From Terriglobia bacterium (GTDB lineage Bacteria > Acidobacteriota > Terriglobia > Terriglobales > Acidobacteriaceae), in assembly GCA_020072645.1 (NCBI GenBank), contig JAIQGK010000001.1, positions 124,001 through 188,000 on the forward strand: 64,000 bases of DNA, written 5' to 3'. Each line of letters begins with the position of its first letter. Position 1 is the stretch's first letter. A model generated the notes under the pieces. That model saw nothing but the letters and a program-made list of their open reading frames with translations. It was not told where the DNA came from and ran no database searches. The position numbers and the translations under genes were made by a program. Below, in pieces: positions 15,589 to 23,576 of this stretch.

Positions 15589-16791
15589 ATGAGGACGAAG
15601 GATCTGGTTGTGTTGTTGGTCTTACTGGCAGCCATGTTGCAAGCGATGTCAGCGCAGGGTGCGCAGGGCAAGGCGGACAAAAGCGCCACACAAGGTAAAT
15701 CATCGCAAAGCAAAGACGTCCAAAACAAAGACGCCCAAGCGCAGGCGCAGGATGCGGCCAAAGACAAGACGGAGAAGCCGGACATCCATGAATTTGTCAT
15801 CGCCAACTTCAAGACCGAAAGCGGCGTCACGTTGCCGCAGGCGCGTGTGGTCTATGGAACGTATGGCCACCTGAACGCGGCGCGGGACAACGTGGTCCTG
15901 CTGCCGTCGCATTACATGGCGGATTGCCACGGTTACGAATGGCTCATCGGGCCGGACCGCGCGCTGGATACTTCCAAGCTCTTTCTGGTTGCGACCGAGC
16001 TTTTCGGCAACGGGCATTCATCTTCGCCCAGCAACACGCCAGAGCCTTTTCATGGGCCGCGATTTCCGGTGACGACCATCCGAGACAACGTGGAAGCGGT
16101 GCATCGGTTGCTGACGGAAGAGCTGAAGATCAAGCATTTGCGCGCGATTGTCGGATTCTCGATGGGTGCGCAGCAGGCGTTTCAGTGGGCGGTTAGCTAT
16201 CCGGATTTTGCGGACAAGATTGTGGCGACGGCAGGCACAGCAAAAACCTACCCTCATGGCGTTGTGCGGCTGGAAGGGCAGATTGCCGCGCTTACGGCGG
16301 ACGCGGCATTTCAAAATGGAGACTACACCGCGCCGCCGACCAAAGGCCTGGAAGCGTTTGCCACGGTGTGGACGGCATGGCTGTTTTCTCAGGAATGGTG
16401 GCGCAAGGAGTTGTGGAAGGCTTCGTCGCCGCCGGGGACTACGTTTGAGCAGACGCTGCACGAGTTCCGGACGAACTTTATTCCCGGCGCGGACGCCAAT
16501 AACTTAATCCTGCAATGCCGCACGTGGGAGAAGCACGACGTGGGAGCGACTCCGGGCTTCAACGGCGACGTGGAGAAGGCGCTGCGATCAATCAAGACGC
16601 CATTTCTTTATATGCCGTCGGAAACCGACCTGTATTTTCCGATCGGCGATGCGCGCTATGAAGCGGCGTTCATGAGCACGGTAACGCTGACACCGATTCC
16701 GTCGCTATGGGGACATACAGCCGGCGCGGGGCCAAATCCTGAGGACTTGAAGTTTTTGAACGAGAAGATTGGAGCGTTTTTGGGGCGGTAA
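15589..16791 (+). CDS. Exported MetX-like alpha/beta hydrolase
   Basis: The protein is 400 aa. Residues 1 to about 24 are a signal peptide (DLVVLLVLLAAMLQAMSAQG), followed by a Lys/Gln/Asp-rich linker to about 60. The rest resembles homoserine O-acetyltransferase: NFKTESGVTLPQARVVYGTYG, ATELFGNGHSSSPSNT, GFSMGAQQA with nucleophile S191, SETDLYFP with the aspartate, and WGHTAGAGP with the histidine. True MetX is cytoplasmic, so this is probably a periplasmic hydrolase or acyltransferase of the same fold. GGAGAGG precedes the ATG. It is a single gene with no methionine genes nearby. Confidence 0.85.
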   Translation: MRTKDLVVLLVLLAAMLQAMSAQGAQGKADKSATQGKSSQSKDVQNKDAQAQAQDAAKDKTEKPDIHEFVIANFKTESGVTLPQARVVYGTYGHLNAARDNVVLLPSHYMADCHGYEWLIGPDRALDTSKLFLVATELFGNGHSSSPSNTPEPFHGPRFPVTTIRDNVEAVHRLLTEELKIKHLRAIVGFSMGAQQAFQWAVSYPDFADKIVATAGTAKTYPHGVVRLEGQIAALTADAAFQNGDYTAPPTKGLEAFATVWTAWLFSQEWWRKELWKASSPPGTTFEQTLHEFRTNFIPGADANNLILQCRTWEKHDVGATPGFNGDVEKALRSIKTPFLYMPSETDLYFPIGDARYEAAFMSTVTLTPIPSLWGHTAGAGPNPEDLKFLNEKIGAFLGR

Positions 16792-16822
16792 AGGTGGCGT
16801 CTGGAATTTGAACACTTCAACA

Positions 16823-17647
16823 TTATTGAATTCGCGTGGATGCCTTAAGATCGGCCCAGGGAGGCGCGGGCGCGATGCCGAGAATCCATCCTTCTATTTT
16901 GGCAATCTCGCGGTCGGCGGGCGAGAGGACGGGACAAAGGAAGTCTGAGAGTGTTCCCGCCGTGTCGTTACGGCGCAGCCACTCAGCAATAGCAAACGCG
17001 TCTTGTTGGTCACGGGTCCGCCCTTCTGAGGGGAAATCCTTGCTCCATAGCGCGGGGTAGGCCTCAGCGATCACGGAGGTGTTGGGTGGAACCTGCCAGC
17101 CGTCAAAAGGCCAGAAGTGCGTGCGACTACCGAGATGCTGACGGAGATAGCGCAGCCAGGGGATGCCCGCATGGGTGGATTTTGCCACCGAGCCGGGGAC
17201 ATCGAAATGAAAAACCGACTTGGCCGTGCGGGCGTGCAGCTCGGTAAGGCGTCGCCAACGGGAATCGCCCGAGCGCGCGGCTCCGTTTCCGCGTATGCCA
17301 TCGCGGACAAAGTCGACGTAAGTATATTTGTCGTCGGTGGGCCAGTGTTGCTGAAAATCATCAAGGAATGCAGGCCAGTCAAGCGGCAGGCCATGCTTTT
17401 GAAAATAGCGGATTGGGAATGAGAATCCGTGATCAATGCCAACGATAGAGGGAGGGCCGGCGCTCAGCTCTGCCACAAGCCATTCAGCTATCTCGCGGCG
17501 CGTCCAATACCAGCGGGGGCTTTTTGGGGGAGCGACTTCGCGGGGAGGCGTGAGCCCGTCGCTCTCGTAGATGCGCAGACCTTTGAGGCTGGACGTAGGC
17601 ACTTCAGCGCCAGAGTAATCAATGCCGATGTAACGGTCGAAGATCAT
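16823..17647 (-). CDS. DUF429-like (predicted RNase H-like fold) protein
   Basis: The protein is 274 aa, taken from the ATG at 17647 because the DRYIGIDYSGAEVP strand begins right after it. The opening IGIDYSG, the later GIDHGFSFP and AEAYPALW, and the final DQQDAFAIAEWLRR recall DUF429 proteins, which are predicted to adopt an RNase H-like fold. No nuclease activity has been shown for the family as far as I know. There is no membrane segment. Function is unknown. Confidence 0.7.
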   Translation of the reverse strand: MIFDRYIGIDYSGAEVPTSSLKGLRIYESDGLTPPREVAPPKSPRWYWTRREIAEWLVAELSAGPPSIVGIDHGFSFPIRYFQKHGLPLDWPAFLDDFQQHWPTDDKYTYVDFVRDGIRGNGAARSGDSRWRRLTELHARTAKSVFHFDVPGSVAKSTHAGIPWLRYLRQHLGSRTHFWPFDGWQVPPNTSVIAEAYPALWSKDFPSEGRTRDQQDAFAIAEWLRRNDTAGTLSDFLCPVLSPADREIAKIEGWILGIAPAPPWADLKASTRIQ

Positions 17648-18235
17648 TGTTCCGTCAATTTCGCGTGTTGTTGAAAGAATGTGTCTGTTGCAAACAGGGT
17701 TATACCACCCGCGTATGACCTTCCACCAACAGAGTGGCCGGACGGCTGGGCGGAGAAGGACAATTGACAATGAGTCGCATTGCCATTATTCGCAATTGAT
17801 TCGCTCAGTGAAAGCGGCTATACTCCGGCAACGCCCCAGGGTGTGAGGTCTCCAAGAAGCTCTTTGAAAATATAGCAGTTAACAATTGGCAGCTGGCAGT
17901 TGGCAAAAGCCGGTACTTGGTTTTTGGTATTTGGTACTTGGTGAAAGCATTGCGACCCTCTGCCGACCGAACAGTTAGAAATGGAAAAAAGAGCTGAAAT
18001 CGACCTGGATTCGAGCCCTGGAAAACGAAAAAAAGAGGCTTCGACCGTTCGGTGACCGCTCGGTCGAATTGCACTTTGGTTTTTGTTTTCAACAAAGCGT
18101 CTATGGGGGTGGGGGCTCTGGCTGAGGGACGCAGGCAGAGGGCTGTGGCGCGGAGCGCGCCTATCGCCGGAATCGCGTGATCGCCGAGATCGGAAGACCA
18201 AACCCTTAGCACGATTGACTCAGGAAGAAGGAAGG
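17648..18235. other. Repeat-rich intergenic region
   Basis: No gene is supported in these 588 bp. It holds a GGCAATTAGC-type repeat (17872..17912), a short tandem of TTGGTATTTGGTACTTGGT-like units (about 17912-17943), a TCGACCG/CGGTCGA inverted repeat (18041..18067), a GGCGCGGAGCGCGCC hairpin (18147..18161) and an ATCGCC repeat (18162..18199). Confidence 0.6.
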
Positions 18236-18787
18236 CTATTTGTCGTCATCGTCCTTGTCGTCGTCATCATCCAGGCCGCCGCTGGAAAGCAAGTTGCGCA
18301 GTGCGCCTTCTCCGGCTGCGCCGCGTTGTTCGCCAGCCACGTTGCCGTCACGGTCGATGACGACATAGATCGGATAGACCTTGGCCTCAAACATGGCTGC
18401 CAGGTTAGTGTCGTCAGTAAGGACAATGCGGGTGGACCGCGGGTGCTGCTCCAGATATTTCTTTACCGTCTTTTTGGATTCGCCTACGTTAATCGCCAGG
18501 ATGACAAGCCCGTTGTTGGCGTATGCGTCATTGATGCGGTCGACGAAGCCGGCTTCCTGAAGGCAGTAACCGCACCATGTGGTCCAGAATTCCAGCAATA
18601 CGACCTTGCCTTTAACGGAGTCGTTATTGAACTTCTCGCCGCGGGTGGTGGTGGCGCTGAAGCGTGGAGCCGGTTCTTTGGCCTTGGTCTTACCGGCGGC
18701 TGGTCCTGCCGCAGCGCAAAGCAAGGAGGAAACCAACAGACAGGTTATGGCAACGCGCAAGGTGCGAAGTTGAATTGGAGCTTTCAT
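18236..18787 (-). CDS. TlpA/ResA-like thioredoxin-fold protein, exported
   Basis: The protein is 183 aa. Residues 1 to about 26 are a signal peptide ending near AAAGPAAG. The thioredoxin fold follows with the redox motif WCGYC (about 65-69) and a cis-proline in KVYPIYVVIDRDG. It probably reduces or exchanges disulfides in the periplasm. The C terminus ends in an odd acidic tail, GLDDDDDKDDDDK. The start at 18787 was preferred over an ATG six codons upstream because it begins the signal peptide directly. Confidence 0.88.
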   Translation of the reverse strand: MKAPIQLRTLRVAITCLLVSSLLCAAAGPAAGKTKAKEPAPRFSATTTRGEKFNNDSVKGKVVLLEFWTTWCGYCLQEAGFVDRINDAYANNGLVILAINVGESKKTVKKYLEQHPRSTRIVLTDDTNLAAMFEAKVYPIYVVIDRDGNVAGEQRGAAGEGALRNLLSSGGLDDDDDKDDDDK

Positions 18788-18944
18788 GCGGCGGTACTTT
18801 ACCACAGAAAGGCATAGTTTCAGATGAGGTTCGTTGCAATGCCAATCAGCAGGAGGGTCTTACGATCGCGTAGCGAAGATGGGAGATCAAGATTGCGCCC
18901 AGCTCTGGCTGCTCAGTGGTGTCGACCAGCGGCGAAGTGATCGA

Positions 18945-19874
18945 CTACTGAAGAGAGAAATTGCAGACGGCCAGCGTTGCTCCATCAGGAGCGTTTACAA
19001 GCAGTCCCCATCCGCCCAGAGTTGTTGCTCCGCGCTGGCCGGAAGGAACCTGCAGATCGGTTGCCAATGGAACCTCAGCGGCGCCCGGCGGCGTGACAAA
19101 CAGGGAATAAGTGGTTGCCGGCAGGTTCGCTACCAGTCGGAACTGGAGTGTCTCACCGGCAGAGTAGGGAACAGCGGATGAAGTCAATGAATCGCCATTG
19201 CGTACCTGGATTATGCCGTCGGGACTGAAGTTGATCAGGCTGCTTAGTCTCGGTTGGCCGCTGGAAGAGCCGAAGAAGCCTAAAGCCGCGTCCATGGCCG
19301 ATGAAGAAGGAGTAACGGAAAAGGTGGCGGTAAAGCCTTTGGCCAGCGACACAGGAAAGCTGACGCGTTGAGCGGTTGAGCCTGCCAGCGTACTTACGCA
19401 TCCCGTTGGAGTGATAGCACTTTCAGCAGACATGAGTTGGCTGGCCGGCGACGCTGCGCTCTGGACAGAAGCAGTCAGGGAAATATTCTGGGAGACATTG
19501 TTCGCCGTGTCTGAAGCCGTAACGGTGATGGTGATATTTCCAACGGGAGTCCCGCTGGCGGTGGAAACCGTTAAGACCGCAGAGCCGGAGCCACCGGTGA
19601 TGGAAGTGGTATCAAAGCTGGCAAGAACGTTTGAATTTGACGAGGAGGAACTGAGCGATACGGTCCCAGTGAAGCCATTGACGGCCTGGACAGTGATGGT
19701 AAAAGTGGTGGAGCCGCCCGCGGCAACCGACTGGCTAGTTGGATTCGCGGACAAAGTAAACTCTGAGTTGCTGCCGCCGCTCCCGGTGGTCGATCCAACG
19801 GTACGGCGCGGGGAAATCACGCAGCCATTTGCAACGATCAGTAGACTTGCCAGCAACAATGCCAACTTACGCAT
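18945..19874 (-). CDS. Lipoprotein with an Ig-like/BACON-type repeat
   Basis: The protein is 309 aa. A lipoprotein signal (RKLALLLASLLIVANGC) places the lipidated cysteine near residue 18. A Gly/Ser linker leads to a beta-sandwich domain (FTLSANPTSQSVAAGGSTTFTITVQAVNGFTG), seen in many Acidobacteriota surface proteins. The C-terminal half (FPVSLAKGFTATFSVTPSSSAMDAALGFF) resembles a carbohydrate- or ligand-binding jelly roll, but I cannot name it. It is probably anchored in the outer membrane. Function is unknown. Confidence 0.75.
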   Translation of the reverse strand: MRKLALLLASLLIVANGCVISPRRTVGSTTGSGGSNSEFTLSANPTSQSVAAGGSTTFTITVQAVNGFTGTVSLSSSSSNSNVLASFDTTSITGGSGSAVLTVSTASGTPVGNITITVTASDTANNVSQNISLTASVQSAASPASQLMSAESAITPTGCVSTLAGSTAQRVSFPVSLAKGFTATFSVTPSSSAMDAALGFFGSSSGQPRLSSLINFSPDGIIQVRNGDSLTSSAVPYSAGETLQFRLVANLPATTYSLFVTPPGAAEVPLATDLQVPSGQRGATTLGGWGLLVNAPDGATLAVCNFSLQ

Positions 19875-20052
19875 GGAAGAGTCTCTTTTCTCGGCCGGTC
19901 CCAATAAGAATGAGAGTAATAGATTTGGATTCTTATCAGAGGTCCAAGTGTTTGCCGCGAAAGCGTAAGAATTGGTAAAGAGTTGGGCTATTTTTGTAGT
20001 CTCGAATAGGCTTCTTTTTTATGGAAACCGCAGAGCCAGGGAGAATAGCGTT

Positions 20053-20442
20053 ATGTTTCCTCAACTTGCCGAGTTTCAAGATGTTGCCATTCTGCTGCTG
20101 CGGCTAATGGTCGGAGCCATATTTGCCAGCAGCGGCTGGAGTCACCTGAAAGATCCGGAAGGCCGCGGCAAAAGCATCGGCATGAGCAAGGGCTTCACGG
20201 CGTTTCTTGGGGCGGCTGAGCTTGCCGGGGCGTTGGGCGTAACGTTGGGCGTGCTGACGCAACTTGCCGCCGCAGGCTTGATTCTGGTGATGCTCGGCGC
20301 TATCCAGAAGAAGGTTTTTGTATGGAAAACAGGCTTTTGGGGCAAGCACGGCACGGACGGCTGGCATTACGACCTGATGCTGGTAGTAATGAACCTGGCC
20401 ATCATCACAACCAACGGCGGAAGGTTTGTCTTATGGATGTAG
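20053..20442 (+). CDS. DoxX-family membrane protein
   Basis: The protein is 129 aa with four predicted membrane helices. The LLRLMVGAIFASSGWSHLKDPEGRGKSIGM opening and GAAELAGALGVTLGVLTQLAAAGL second helix pair fit DoxX/SURF4-like proteins. The ATG at 20053 starts the first helix at the usual distance. Family members have been tied to thiosulfate oxidation or redox stress, but the exact role here is open. It is not clearly in an operon. Confidence 0.85.
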   Translation: MFPQLAEFQDVAILLLRLMVGAIFASSGWSHLKDPEGRGKSIGMSKGFTAFLGAAELAGALGVTLGVLTQLAAAGLILVMLGAIQKKVFVWKTGFWGKHGTDGWHYDLMLVVMNLAIITTNGGRFVLWM

Positions 20443-20480
20443 CGCGCCGATTCATTGCCTCAACGCCTAACGAGCAAAAG

Positions 20481-21464
20481 CTATTTAAGTTTTACGAGTC
20501 CCACAACATCTCCGCCATTCGGACCCACGGCATGCACCCACACGTTATTAAATCCGTCTTTCAATTCCGGATATTGCGCGATCATGGCATTGGCCAGGTT
20601 GCGCGCGTCGGCCTGCGTGCCGTTGAAATCCGCGGTGCTGGGGACGGAATATTTCATTGTGAGATCAAAGTTCTTGTCATTGCGGAAGAAGTTCATCTCA
20701 GTAATGTTGTAGGTTTTGCCGCCGGCGGTAAACGCCACCGGCTTGCCGCCCACAGGGATATCTTTTGGCTGGATGCTATTGGTTTCATCGGTAATCTTGC
20801 TGAGCATCTTTGTGTTCATGTATGTGGCGGGCTGCAGAAGATCGTAAGAGTTCAGATAGTAAAACCAGGCATTGTGGGTCTGGCCTTTGCTCTTATAATC
20901 GCGCGCCTGCAGCAGATACCACAGGCCGTCATGGCCGGCGGCGGAGCCGGGACGAATCTGATATCCGGCAATTTTCCAGCCACCAAGGTCCTGGAAAATG
21001 ATGGAAAGAACGTATGGCCCCTTGTTGCCGATGAAATCCTGAATGGTGACTGCGTATTTGCCAACGGCAATTCCGGCAAGATCAAATTCTGCCGTATTCG
21101 GATTCATGCCGTTGGCGCCGAAAACACCGCAGTAGAAGGTGCCGTCCGGACCGGGATTCGTGCCGGTATCGAGAAAGTAGAGGTTGCGGAGTTGCGGCTT
21201 GGCGCCTACAAAAGCGTCCTTGTTATCGTTGACCGCGCCGGTGATGCCGGCAAAGTTCGATTGCAATGAAGGAACTGAGCTGGCCTGAAGGCCTTGTACG
21301 TTGCCGCTGGCGCTTTGATCGAATGCCTGCTGCGCTGCGGTCTCAATGGCCTTGCGCGCAGGCTCCGGGATTTCGTCCTTGTTCTGGCAGGTCTGGGCCC
21401 AAGCCGAAAAGCTTCCGGCTAGAACCAGTGTTGCTGTAAGAATCCTGAATGTAAGATGCTTCAT
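20481..21464 (-). CDS. Secreted protein of unknown function
   Basis: The protein is 327 aa. A clear signal peptide (MKHLTFRILTATLVLAGSFSAWAQ) is cleaved near residue 24. The mature part is soluble, with blocks such as FAGITGAVNDNKDAFVGAKPQLRNLYFLD and IFQDLGGWKIAGYQIRPGSAAGHDG that could form a cystatin- or NTF2-like fold, but I do not recognise a family. It converges with doxX, with a 38-bp gap between the stops. Confidence 0.75.
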   Translation of the reverse strand: MKHLTFRILTATLVLAGSFSAWAQTCQNKDEIPEPARKAIETAAQQAFDQSASGNVQGLQASSVPSLQSNFAGITGAVNDNKDAFVGAKPQLRNLYFLDTGTNPGPDGTFYCGVFGANGMNPNTAEFDLAGIAVGKYAVTIQDFIGNKGPYVLSIIFQDLGGWKIAGYQIRPGSAAGHDGLWYLLQARDYKSKGQTHNAWFYYLNSYDLLQPATYMNTKMLSKITDETNSIQPKDIPVGGKPVAFTAGGKTYNITEMNFFRNDKNFDLTMKYSVPSTADFNGTQADARNLANAMIAQYPELKDGFNNVWVHAVGPNGGDVVGLVKLK

Positions 21465-21726
21465 AAAAGTGCGCTACTCCGGTTTATTTAGGATGCTTTG
21501 GACCGCTTTTCAGATGCACGACGTTTCCGGCTCAAGCCCGTAACTCATAGGTAAATATATCGCTTTGGCGGACAAGCAGGGAAGTGGAGTTAAGCATGGA
21601 AACTCATGAGGCCTAAGTGAAATTAGCGGGACAAGTTTGCCAACGCTGAACGTTCTTTATCCATAAGGAGTAAAATCTCCAGAACAAACAAATTAGGGGC
21701 AAAGGGCTCGGTCCGAACCAAATCTT

Positions 21727-22524
21727 ATGGCACGTTTTTCTTCAATAACTTGTGGCGGTTTTGTTCTTTTCGGCGCATTGACGTTGCTTCAGGCGCAAAC
21801 CATGCGTCCTACAGTGCCCGTGCAACGCCCCAATCCGCCCGGCAGCCTTGCTCCGCAAACGCCCCAACAAACGCCGCCCCCCCAATCCCCTATAGGCGTT
21901 CCATCTCCCGCCGCAACTATCGGCCAACCAGCCGTCCAGCCAGGTCCAATGGGACCGCCTGTGGCCCCTGTGGTCACGTATCGCGATGGCTTGCTCAGCG
22001 TGCAGGCGCTGAATTCAAACCTGAGCAGCGTGGTGACGGCCATCCGGAACAAGACAGGAATTGAATTTGAAGGCGCAGAAGGCATTTCAGAACGGGTAGC
22101 AATTGCCCTGGGCCCAGCGCCGGAAGGTGACGTTCTGGCTGCGATTTTTGCCGGCTCGAAGTATGACTTTCTTGCCATTGGAAGGGCAGACAGCCCGACC
22201 ATTGTGCAGAAGGTCATTCTGACAGTGAAGAATAAACCCGGCGCAGCAGGAGAAGCGCAGGCGCAGCAGCAACCTCCTGCCGCGAACCAGGGCGAAGAAG
22301 AAGAAGCTCCGGAAGAACAGCCAAATGTCGGCGAGCCGCAGGATACGCCTGTTCAGCCTCCGGTGCCGCAACCACCTCCACAAGCTGAAACGCCGCCCAA
22401 CCAGCAGCCGAAGACGCCAGAACAGTTGCTGCAAGAGCTACAGGAAATGCGGCGGCAAAAAGGTTCGCCGGAGGATCCAACGAACAATCCCAATCCGGCC
22501 CCACGGAAAGCGCCGCCGAGATAG
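21727..22524 (+). CDS. Proline-rich exported protein with an STN/secretin-like domain
   Basis: The protein is 265 aa. Residues 1 to about 23 are a signal peptide. Residues 25-80 are Pro/Gln-rich. Residues about 85-155 (YRDGLLSVQALNSNLSSVVTAIRNKTGIEFEGAEG ... LAAIFAGSKYDFLAIG) match the STN fold of secretin and TonB receptor N termini. The remainder is again Pro/Gln/Glu-rich and probably disordered. It may bind a periplasmic partner of a secretion or uptake system. None is encoded here. Confidence 0.75.
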   Translation: MARFSSITCGGFVLFGALTLLQAQTMRPTVPVQRPNPPGSLAPQTPQQTPPPQSPIGVPSPAATIGQPAVQPGPMGPPVAPVVTYRDGLLSVQALNSNLSSVVTAIRNKTGIEFEGAEGISERVAIALGPAPEGDVLAAIFAGSKYDFLAIGRADSPTIVQKVILTVKNKPGAAGEAQAQQQPPAANQGEEEEAPEEQPNVGEPQDTPVQPPVPQPPPQAETPPNQQPKTPEQLLQELQEMRRQKGSPEDPTNNPNPAPRKAPPR

Positions 22525-22602
22525 AACAGTCGCTCGCTTGGAAGTCAAAAGCCTGTTGCTGCCTTTCAAAAGAATTGATTTGTGAGAAAGTGGTGACGGG
22601 AA

Positions 22603-23028
22603 ATGGAATATCTGGTTGGCATCTTATTGTCGCTTGGGACAATAGTCCTCGCCGCTGTGATTGGCTTTGCCCGGGAAAGATCTTTTTATTCGACGGTGCT
22701 GATTGTTGTCGCCACCTATTACATTCTGTTCGCCATAATGGGAGCCTCAGGGCGAACCTTGGTGATTGAAATCGCAATCGCGGGTGGCTTCATTCTTTTT
22801 GCCCTGCTTGGCTTTAAAGGGAATTTTTGGCTGGTGGCGGTTGCATTGATGGGGCACGGGATATTTGATTTTCTTCGTCCCAGCGTGATTGCAAATCCCG
22901 GGGTGCCACACTGGTGGCCGGGTTTCTGCACGGCATTCGATGTGATTTTTGGCGGTTGGCTGGCGTTACAACTGTTGCAGCGGAGAAGTTTTCCGCATTC
23001 CGGGGCCGTGGATCGGCACGCCGGTTAG
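22603..23028 (+). CDS. Integral membrane protein of unknown function
   Basis: The 141-aa protein has four or five hydrophobic helices (about 3-20, 28-48, 53-70, 74-90, 103-123). A conserved-looking HGIFDFLRP motif lies between helices 4 and 5. There is no known catalytic motif. It follows the STN-like gene by 78 bp on the same strand, so co-transcription is possible. Confidence 0.75.
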   Translation: MEYLVGILLSLGTIVLAAVIGFARERSFYSTVLIVVATYYILFAIMGASGRTLVIEIAIAGGFILFALLGFKGNFWLVAVALMGHGIFDFLRPSVIANPGVPHWWPGFCTAFDVIFGGWLALQLLQRRSFPHSGAVDRHAG

Positions 23029-23067
23029 CTTTTATAGCAAAGCCCGGCAGACGCCGAAGAATAAGGC

Positions 23068-23244
23068 TTAGTGGCTGGACGCCGTAGTGGCAATCACCGC
23101 GGTTGTGGTGGCCTGAGGTTCAGTTTGTCTACGGGCAAAAGCGTGCAGGATCGCGCTGATAACAGCGTAGCCGCAGGCAATACCAAAGGCGAGTGAAAAC
23201 AGAATGGTAAAGAGCACGGTGGAGGAAGCCAGAATGGGATTCAT
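23068..23244 (-). CDS. Small single-pass membrane protein (58 aa)
   Basis: The frame begins MNPILASSTVLFTILFSLAF and continues through one hydrophobic helix (residues about 8-35), then RRQTEP and a Thr/Ala-rich tail. A weak AAGAGA-like site precedes the ATG. The helix-then-basic pattern and absence of overlap with other genes support a real small protein. Function is unknown. Confidence 0.55.
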   Translation of the reverse strand: MNPILASSTVLFTILFSLAFGIACGYAVISAILHAFARRQTEPQATTTAVIATTASSH

Positions 23245-23576
23245 TGTCCAATCTCTTTGATGGTCCTTTTCTCGGGCCGGTTGGTTTCGCCGGCCATGTG
23301 CATTGTCGGCAATATTGGTTCAAATGTCTGCATTACCGCCGCTGCTGCACCCTTGATACCTCATCATGCCCTTTGGTCATACAGCCCGCAAATAACTGAA
23401 GTCATTAGGTTAAAGCCCGAGTTTTTTCGCGGCCAAGCGCGAAAATTGACCGATCTTAACCGCCAACGATAAGATACGGAGTAGAGCTGTGCGCTCACCT
23501 TCCGGGACCTTCCAGTGAAGGCCCCCGCAATTTTGTTGGGGTGGCGCCAATTTTTCGAACCAGGTTTAGAAGGTCC
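23245..23576. other. Intergenic region upstream of uvrA
   Basis: These 332 bp hold the divergent promoters of the 58-aa gene and uvrA. Apart from the hairpin and promoter at 23424..23475, nothing else is recognised. Confidence 0.5.
23424..23475 (+). promoter_or_regulatory. uvrA promoter with adjoining palindrome
   Basis: TTGACC (23446-23451) and TAAGAT (23470-23475) are 18 bp apart and form a plausible -35/-10 pair. The palindrome TTTTCGCG-GCCAAG-CGCGAAAA (23424-23445) abuts the -35 box. It could be an operator, possibly for SOS control, but the LexA site of this organism is unknown. Confidence 0.5.
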
